Origin: Wagnerdoeblera sp046292685 | GTDB lineage: Bacteria > Pseudomonadota > Alphaproteobacteria > Rhodobacterales > Rhodobacteraceae | Direction: 5' to 3' | NCBI RefSeq assembly: GCF_046292685.1 | Contig: NZ_JBKBQM010000012.1 | Location: 1-64,000, forward strand | Length of the DNA: 64,000 bases | Shown: piece after piece, positions 53,821-64,000 of the stretch | Numbering within the stretch: position 1 is the stretch's first letter | Layout of the letters: every line of letters begins with the position of its first letter | The notes under the pieces: generated by a model | What the model was told of the DNA's origin: nothing | Seen by the model: only the letters and a program-made list of their open reading frames with translations | The model's database searches: none | Translations under genes and position numbers: made by a program

Positions 53821-54705
53821 ATGGCCGTTCTCGTCGACAAGCATACCAAGGTCATCTGCCAGGGCATCACCGGATCCCAGGGCACCTTCCACACCGAACA
53901 GGCCATCGCCTATGGCACGCAGATGGTCGGTGGCGTGACGCCGGGCAAGGGCGGCACCACCCATCTGGGGCTGCCGGTGTTCAACTCGGTGCACGAGGCG
54001 CGCGCCGCGACCGGGGCCGATGCCACCGCGATCTACGTGCCGCCGCCCTTTGCGGCCGACTCGATCCTCGAAGCGATCGACGCCGAAATCCCGCTGATCG
54101 TCTGCATCACCGAAGGCATCCCGGTGCTGGACATGATGAAGGTCAAGCGCGCGCTGGTGAACAGCCGCTCGCGCCTGATCGGGCCGAACTGCCCCGGCGT
54201 GATGACGCCCGACGCCTGCAAGATCGGCATCATGCCGGGCAACATCTTCAAGCGCGGCTCGGTGGGCGTGGTCAGCCGCTCGGGCACGCTGACCTACGAG
54301 GCGGTGAAGCAGACCACCGACGTGGGCCTTGGCCAATCGTCGGCCGTGGGCATCGGCGGCGACCCGATCAAGGGCACCGAACACATCGACGTGCTGGAAA
54401 TGTTCCTGGCCGACCCGGAAACCCAGTCGATCATCATGATCGGCGAAATCGGCGGCAGCGCCGAGGAGGAGGCGGCGCAGTTCCTGGCCGACGAACGCCG
54501 CAAGGGCCGCTGGAAGCCGACCGCCGGCTTCATCGCCGGGCGCACCGCGCCCAAGGGGCGCCGCATGGGCCACGCCGGGGCCATCGTCTCGGGCGGCAAG
54601 GGCGACGCGGAATCCAAGATCGAGGCGATGAAATCGGCCGGCATCGTCGTGGCCGACAGCCCCGCCGGGCTGGGCGAGGCCGTGCTGAAGGCGATCAAGG
54701 GCTGA
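53821..54705 (+). CDS. sucD: succinyl-CoA synthetase alpha subunit
   Basis: A 294-residue subunit with the CoA-binding Rossmann domain (VICQGITGSQGTFHTEQAI) and the phosphohistidine loop RRMGHAGAIVSGGKGDAESK. Other markers are IGPNCPGVMTP and IGEIGGSAEEEAA. AAGGAGG precedes the ATG. Pairs with SucC. Confidence 0.97.
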   Translation: MAVLVDKHTKVICQGITGSQGTFHTEQAIAYGTQMVGGVTPGKGGTTHLGLPVFNSVHEARAATGADATAIYVPPPFAADSILEAIDAEIPLIVCITEGIPVLDMMKVKRALVNSRSRLIGPNCPGVMTPDACKIGIMPGNIFKRGSVGVVSRSGTLTYEAVKQTTDVGLGQSSAVGIGGDPIKGTEHIDVLEMFLADPETQSIIMIGEIGGSAEEEAAQFLADERRKGRWKPTAGFIAGRTAPKGRRMGHAGAIVSGGKGDAESKIEAMKSAGIVVADSPAGLGEAVLKAIKG

Positions 54706-54713
54706 CCCACGCT

Positions 54714-54743
54714 GCCGGGCCGGGGAATTGCCCCCTGCCCGGC
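54714..54743 (+). other. hairpin between sucD and sucA
   Basis: GCCGGGC (54714-54720) pairs with GCCCGGC (54737-54743) and an inner GGGG with CCCC, followed by CTTTCC. Probably an mRNA processing or attenuation site in the suc gene block. Confidence 0.45.
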
Positions 54744-54767
54744 CTTTCCACCCTTCGGGAGGACGAC

Positions 54768-57731
<2,964 letters not shown>

Positions 57732-57733
57732 CC

Positions 57734-58957
<1,224 letters not shown>

Positions 58958-58965
58958 TCCGGCTT

Positions 58966-58991
58966 GCGGGGCAGGCGCAGCCCTGCCCCGC
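58966..58991 (+). terminator. hairpin after sucB
   Basis: A perfect 10-bp stem GCGGGGCAGG/CCTGCCCCGC with loop CGCAGC, 9 bp after the stop. No T run. It may separate the suc genes from the glycosyltransferase cassette. Confidence 0.55.
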
Positions 58992-59012
58992 ACATCCCCC
59001 CCGAGCCCGCCC

Positions 59013-59942
59013 ATGACCACCGCCGCCGTCCTTGCCTGCATGCGCAACGAAGGCCCCTTCATCCTCGAATGGGTCGCGTGGCACCGTGTGCTGGGCTTCG
59101 ATGCGGTGATCGTCGCCACCAACGATTGCACCGACGGCTCGGATGCCCTGCTGGGCGCCCTCGCGGCCGGCGGCGCGCTGGTCCACCTGCCCCATACCCC
59201 GGCCGCCGGCGAGGCCCCGCAGGACAGCGGCATGCGCGCGGCCCTCGCGCATCTGGCGCAGGCCCCCGCAGACTGGCTTTTGCACATCGACAGCGACGAA
59301 TTCCTGAACCCTCGTTCGGATACAACCCTGCCCGACCTGCTCGCCCTCGGCCAGGATGCCCATGTCATCGCCTTGCCCTGGCGCGCCTTCGGCGACAGCG
59401 GCCACCGGCGCTGGCCCGGCGCCACCATCCCGCACTTCACCCGCTGCGAAGGCGCCCCCAGCCCCGATACCACCAAGTTCAAGTCGCTGTTCCGCCCCGC
59501 CGCCTTTGCCCACGCCCACGACCACATGCCGATGCGCCCGCGCGTGGCGGCCCCCCGCGTGGTCGCCGCCAACGGCCAGCCGCTCGACCCCGCGCCGCTC
59601 ATGTCGGACAAGCACCATTCCCGCTACCGCCCCTCCGACATCGCCCTCGCCCCCGGCCGCGCCACCATCCACCACTACGCCATCCGGTCCGAGGACGTGT
59701 TCCGCCTGAAGTCCCTGCGCGGCGACGGCCAGGGCAAGGACGGCACGAAATACCGCATCGGCGGGCGCTGGCACCGCATCGCCAACCGCAACGAGGCCGA
59801 AGACCGCAGCGCCTTGCGCCTCTGGCCCACGACCCAGGCCGAAATGGCCCGCCTGCGCGCCCTGCCCGGCGTCGCGCCGGCCGAAGCGGCCACCCTCGCC
59901 GCCTTCGAAGCCGCCCGGGCCCGGATGGAGCGGCCGGCATGA
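59013..59942 (+). CDS. family 2-type glycosyltransferase (Glyco_tranf_2_4 / GT92-like)
   Basis: A 309-residue soluble glycosyltransferase. It begins AAVLACMRNEGPFILEWVAWHRVLGFDAVIV, in pieces the usual start of this group, with a metal-binding LHIDSDEFLNP (DxD) near 90 and TKFKSLFRP and IHHYAIRSEDVFRLKS later. No membrane segment. The sugar and acceptor are unknown. It lies between sucB and lpd, coupled by ATGA overlap to two small membrane genes. Confidence 0.85.
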   Translation: MTTAAVLACMRNEGPFILEWVAWHRVLGFDAVIVATNDCTDGSDALLGALAAGGALVHLPHTPAAGEAPQDSGMRAALAHLAQAPADWLLHIDSDEFLNPRSDTTLPDLLALGQDAHVIALPWRAFGDSGHRRWPGATIPHFTRCEGAPSPDTTKFKSLFRPAAFAHAHDHMPMRPRVAAPRVVAANGQPLDPAPLMSDKHHSRYRPSDIALAPGRATIHHYAIRSEDVFRLKSLRGDGQGKDGTKYRIGGRWHRIANRNEAEDRSALRLWPTTQAEMARLRALPGVAPAEAATLAAFEAARARMERPA

Positions 59943-60316
59943 CCGAACGCGAATTCGCCTTGGCGCTTGCCGGCTTCGCCCTTCTCGGCCTCGCGCATGT
60001 CGGGGCGCAATCGCTGGCGCTGAAGGCCGCCGTCGGCAACCGCTGCGCCATCGGCCCGCGCGATACGCCGGCCCATCCGTCGCTTCCGGCGGGCTGGCTG
60101 GAACGCGCCTTGCGCAACTTTCCGGAAACCGCGCCGGTGTTGCTGGCGCTGATGCCGGCGCTGCACGCGGCAGGCGGGCGCAAACCCCGGGCGGCGCCCG
60201 GCATCCTCGCCTGTCCGCCGGCCGATGCTTCGGGCCTGCCCTGGCTGCGCCCCCTGTGCTGGCTGGTGGCGACCAGCGGCCTCGCCCTCACGCTCACCGG
60301 AGTCCTGCTGCCATGA
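59939..60316 (+). CDS. MAPEG-family membrane protein, copy 1
   Basis: A 125-residue protein with three to four hydrophobic segments. ALKAAVGNRCAIGPRDTP and ERALRNFPETAPVLLALM match the MAPEG core (the N-x-x-E-x-x-P helix). Compared with copy 2, the middle helix is interrupted by a polar, Pro-rich loop (GGRKPRAAPGILACPPADAS), so it may be partly degenerate. It overlaps the glycosyltransferase gene and copy 2 by four bases each. Confidence 0.75.
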   Translation: MTEREFALALAGFALLGLAHVGAQSLALKAAVGNRCAIGPRDTPAHPSLPAGWLERALRNFPETAPVLLALMPALHAAGGRKPRAAPGILACPPADASGLPWLRPLCWLVATSGLALTLTGVLLP

Positions 60317-60711
60317 TGACGCCCGAACTCGCCGCCCTCGAGCTGGCCGCCTTGCTGCAAATGGTGCAGTTCGTGCTGTTCGCCGTGCCCGCAAACCTCG
60401 AACTCGGGCCCGACTACACCGCCGGCCCACGCGACACGCCACCGAAAAGGGCGCTCTCGCCCCGCACCGCGCGGCTGCAACGCGCGCTGAACAACCACTT
60501 CGAAGGGCTGATCCTGTTCGGCATCGCCGCCACGGTCGTCACCGTCTCGGGCCAGTCCTCGCCGCTTACCGCCGCCTGCGCCTGGGCCTATCTCGGGGCG
60601 CGCCTGCTCTACATTCCGGCCTATGCCTTCGGCTGGGCGCCCTGGCGCTCGGTCATCTGGGCGGTGGGCTGGTTTGCCACGCTCGTCATGCTGCTGGCAT
60701 CCTTGCTCTGA
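60313..60711 (+). CDS. MAPEG-family membrane protein, copy 2
   Basis: A 132-residue protein with four hydrophobic helices. ELGPDYTAGPRDTPP and RLQRALNNHFEGLILFGIA are MAPEG motifs (N-x-x-E helix), and AWAYLGARLLYIPAYAFGW fits the third helix. Bacterial MAPEG proteins are glutathione-dependent or of unknown function. Its start overlaps the stop of copy 1; this is a tandem pair of distant paralogues. Confidence 0.82.
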   Translation: MMTPELAALELAALLQMVQFVLFAVPANLELGPDYTAGPRDTPPKRALSPRTARLQRALNNHFEGLILFGIAATVVTVSGQSSPLTAACAWAYLGARLLYIPAYAFGWAPWRSVIWAVGWFATLVMLLASLL

Positions 60712-60715
60712 CCCC

Positions 60716-60765
60716 TTCACCTTGATGCAAATATCCTCGGGGGTCCGGGGGCAGACAGCCCCCGG
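60716..60765 (-). repeat. dispersed palindromic repeat, copy E (CACCTTGA subtype)
   Basis: TTCACCTTGATGCAAATATC, CTCGGGGGTCC and an 8-bp hairpin CCGGGGGC-AGACA-GCCCCCGG. It starts 5 bp after the MAPEG copy 2 stop and fills the leader of lpd. Confidence 0.85.
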
Positions 60766-60792
60766 TTCCCCGGCCCACCACAGGAGACCACG

Positions 60793-62181
<1,389 letters not shown>

Positions 62182-62260
62182 TCTGATGGCAGACGGGGGC
62201 ACCCGGCACGAGCAGGGTGGCCCCGCATTGCCTTTCGATCCGGCAGAGGAAAACCAGACC

Positions 62261-62698
62261 ATGCGCGCGGTGATTCAGCGGGTCAGCGAGGCTTCGGTCC
62301 GCATCGCGGGCGAGACGGTGGGGGCGATCGGGCCGGGGATGATGGTGCTGGTCTGCGCCATGCAGGGCGACACCCCGGCGGCGGCGGACCGGCTGGCGGC
62401 GCGGGTCGCGCGGCTGCGCATCTTCAAGGACGAGGCGGGCAAGATGAACCGCTCCATCCTGGATACGGGCGGGGCGGTGCTGGCGGTCAGCCAGTTCACC
62501 CTCGCGGCCGATACCAGCCGGGGCAACCGGCCCGGCTTTTCCGCCGCTGCCGACCCCGAGACGGGGGCCGCGCTTTACGAGCGGTTCAAGGCCGCCTTGC
62601 GGGCCGAAGGGCTGCGGGTGGAGCAAGGCCGCTTCGGGGCCGACATGCAGGTGGCGCTGGTCAACGACGGGCCGGTCACGATCTGGCTGGAGGCCTGA
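62261..62698 (+). CDS. dtd: D-aminoacyl-tRNA deacylase
   Basis: A 145-residue proofreading enzyme that removes D-amino acids from tRNA. Signature parts are MRAVIQRVSEASVRI, MNRSILDTGG, SQFTLAADTSRGNRPGFSAA (catalytic Ser/Thr region) and NDGPVTIWLE (the Gly-cisPro motif). I use the ATG at 62261, where homologues start; an upstream in-frame ATG at 62186 is less likely. 79 bp after lpd. Confidence 0.96.
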   Translation: MRAVIQRVSEASVRIAGETVGAIGPGMMVLVCAMQGDTPAAADRLAARVARLRIFKDEAGKMNRSILDTGGAVLAVSQFTLAADTSRGNRPGFSAAADPETGAALYERFKAALRAEGLRVEQGRFGADMQVALVNDGPVTIWLEA

Positions 62699-62709
62699 GC
62701 CGCCCCGGC

Positions 62710-62724
62710 GTCCCTGCGAGGGAC
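62710..62724 (+). terminator. small hairpin after dtd
   Basis: GTCCCT-GCG-AGGGAC, 6-bp stem, 11 bp after the dtd stop, directly followed by the AGGAGG of a tiny frame. Weak as a terminator. Confidence 0.3.
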
Positions 62725-62738
62725 AGGAGGCACACCCA

Positions 62739-62780
62739 ATGAAATCAACGGCTTGCGCCGCCGTTTTCACGAAGCCTTAA
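62739..62780 (+). CDS. possible 13-residue small protein
   Basis: ATG at 62739 stands eight bases after a perfect AGGAGG and opens a 13-codon frame, MKSTACAAVFTKP, ending in TAA. It is followed by the end of a convergent gene, so it cannot be a leader peptide for a downstream gene. It could be a real microprotein or only a chance start. Confidence 0.3.
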   Translation: MKSTACAAVFTKP

Positions 62781-62814
62781 CCTTTGCCCCGCCGCGAGGC
62801 CCATGCCGCCCGGG

Positions 62815-64000
62815 TCAGCGTTCGGTCAGCTTCAGCTCGATCCGGCGGTTCTGGGCGCGGGCCTCGGGCGTGTTGCCTTGGGCGACGGGGCGGTGTTCGC
62901 CAAAGCCGGTGGCCGCCAGCCGTTCGGGCGGAAAGCCCAGTTCGGTTTGCAGGAAACGCACCACCGACAGCGCCCGGGCCTGGCTCAGTTCCCAGTTGTC
63001 GCGGAAGGCGCCGGTGCCCGACAGGGGCACGTTGTCGGTGTGGCCATCCACACGCAGGATCCAGTCGATTTCGGGCGGGATCTGGTCGGCCACGTCGGAC
63101 AGGATCGCGGCCACCCGGGCGATCTGCGCGCGGCCTTCGGGGGCAAGGTCGGCCGAGCCGGGGTTGAACAGCACCTCGGACGAGAACACGAAGCGGTCGC
63201 CCACCACGCGCACGCCTTCGCGCCCGGCCAGCACCTGGCGCAACTGCCCGAAGAATTCGGAGCGATAGCGTTCGAGGTTCTGCTTTTCGGCTTCGAGCCG
63301 CTTGCGCTCGGCCTCCTCCAGTTCGGCGCGCCGTTTCTGTTCGGCGGCCACCTGGGCCAGCGCGGTGTTGAGCTGGGTGCCGAGCGCTTCGAGTTGCAGC
63401 CGCTTGCCGGCATCGGCGGCCTCGGCGGCATCCAGCAGGGCTTGCAGGCTGCCCAGTTGCGCGCGCAAGGCGGCCACCTGTTCGTTCAGCAGCGCGACCT
63501 GCCGGGCCTGGGCCTGGCTTCGGGCCTGTTCTTCGGACAGGCGCGATTCGGCGGTGGCCAGCAAGGCGGCGCGGCGTTCGGATTCGGTCAGGGCGGCGGT
63601 TTCGCGCTGTTCGGCCGCCAGTTTCGCAGCGATGGCGGCGGCCAGATCGCGGCGCACCGTTTCCATGTCCTTGTCCTGCGCCCGCAACGCGGCCAGTTCG
63701 GCGGCGCTGGCCTGTTGTGCCAACAGCGCGGCGGCAAGCCGGGCGTCGAGATCGGACAAGGCGGCGTTGGCGGCGGCAAGCTGGGTCAGGGTTTCTTCGG
63801 CGCGCTTGCGCTGGTCTTCGAGCGCGAGGGTCATGGCGGTCAGCTCGGCATCGGCCGATTGCAGGCGCTTGCGCAGCGCCTCGGCGGCGGCGGCTTCGGC
63901 GAGGCGGGCGGCCTCGGCCGCGGACAGGGCCTGCGCGGTTTCGGCGGCGCGGGCATCGGCGGCGGCCAAGGCGGCCTGGCCTTCGGCCGCGCGCCGGCGA
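62815..64000 (-). CDS. OmpA/MotB-type peptidoglycan-binding protein with long coiled coil (partial)
   Basis: The last about 395 residues of a gene that continues beyond the window. The first 260 or so are an Ala/Glu/Gln/Arg-rich coiled coil (for example LAAEQRETAALTESERRAAL). The end is an OmpA C-like domain that binds peptidoglycan: VFSSEVLFNPGSADLAPEG, LRVDGHTDNVPLSG, WELSQARALSVVRFLQ and FGEHRPVAQGNTPEARAQNR. Proteins of this layout often carry an N-terminal membrane helix and resemble MotB; the helix would lie past the edge. Convergent with dtd. Confidence 0.88.
   Translation of the reverse strand, partial: RRRAAEGQAALAAADARAAETAQALSAAEAARLAEAAAAEALRKRLQSADAELTAMTLALEDQRKRAEETLTQLAAANAALSDLDARLAAALLAQQASAAELAALRAQDKDMETVRRDLAAAIAAKLAAEQRETAALTESERRAALLATAESRLSEEQARSQAQARQVALLNEQVAALRAQLGSLQALLDAAEAADAGKRLQLEALGTQLNTALAQVAAEQKRRAELEEAERKRLEAEKQNLERYRSEFFGQLRQVLAGREGVRVVGDRFVFSSEVLFNPGSADLAPEGRAQIARVAAILSDVADQIPPEIDWILRVDGHTDNVPLSGTGAFRDNWELSQARALSVVRFLQTELGFPPERLAATGFGEHRPVAQGNTPEARAQNRRIELKLTER

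Overview
The window is high-GC chromosomal DNA, about 64 kb, densely packed with genes. It looks like an alphaproteobacterium of the Rhodobacterales (Rhodobacter/Paracoccus type). The reasons are the strong G/C preference at third codon positions, a Rhodobacter-type xanthine dehydrogenase (xdhABC), a stand-alone pterin-binding methyltransferase instead of a full-length MetH, the order mdh-sucCD-sucAB-lpd, a TRAP transporter, an FnrL-like TTGA-N6-TCAA box and many ATGA-coupled gene pairs. I see no tRNA, rRNA, CRISPR array, phage or insertion sequence.

Layout. 0.1-4.4 kb, minus strand: Ppx/GppA phosphatase, rlmE, a small 'virulence factor' family protein, a MetF-like protein and a methyltetrahydrofolate methyltransferase. 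4.5-7.4 kb, plus: purM-purN and rnd. 7.4-9.7 kb: a COQ10/RatA-like START protein, hpt, a small membrane protein and a diheme cytochrome c. 9.8-14.3 kb, plus: trkA-trkH, hfq-hflX. 14.3-21 kb, minus: GH25 lysozyme lipoprotein, AhpD-like protein with an FnrL-like box, DUF938 methyltransferase, FAD oxidoreductase and dnaE. 21.2-30.6 kb, plus: xdhABC coupled by overlaps to a BMP-type (purine/nucleoside) ABC transporter, which together look like one purine uptake and oxidation unit. 30.7-33.4 kb, minus: a secreted subtilase with a P domain and RTX repeats. 33.7-37.1 kb: pyruvate carboxylase.

37.3-47.9 kb is a complete histidine-degradation locus. hutI-hutH-hutG-hutU and a TRAP transporter run on the minus strand, with hutF-hutC diverging. 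A palindromic HutC-like operator sits in the divergent promoter and a close match lies just before the TRAP genes, so the transporter probably belongs to the HutC regulon. 48-64 kb: LLM flavin monooxygenase, a hydrolase remnant, a TSUP permease, then the TCA block mdh, sucC, sucD, sucA, sucB, a glycosyltransferase plus two MAPEG-family membrane proteins inserted before lpd, then dtd and the C-terminal part of an OmpA-like coiled-coil protein cut by the window edge.

The most unusual signal is a dispersed palindromic repeat, seven copies in two subtypes. Five copies lie between genes, but two lie in frame inside the adjacent coding sequences xdhA and xdhB, where they are translated as extra linker peptides. 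Other points worth attention are the HutC-TRAP link, paired GTGATCAC palindromes upstream of sucC, the FnrL-like box, and the glycosyltransferase-MAPEG cassette inside the 2-oxoglutarate dehydrogenase gene block.
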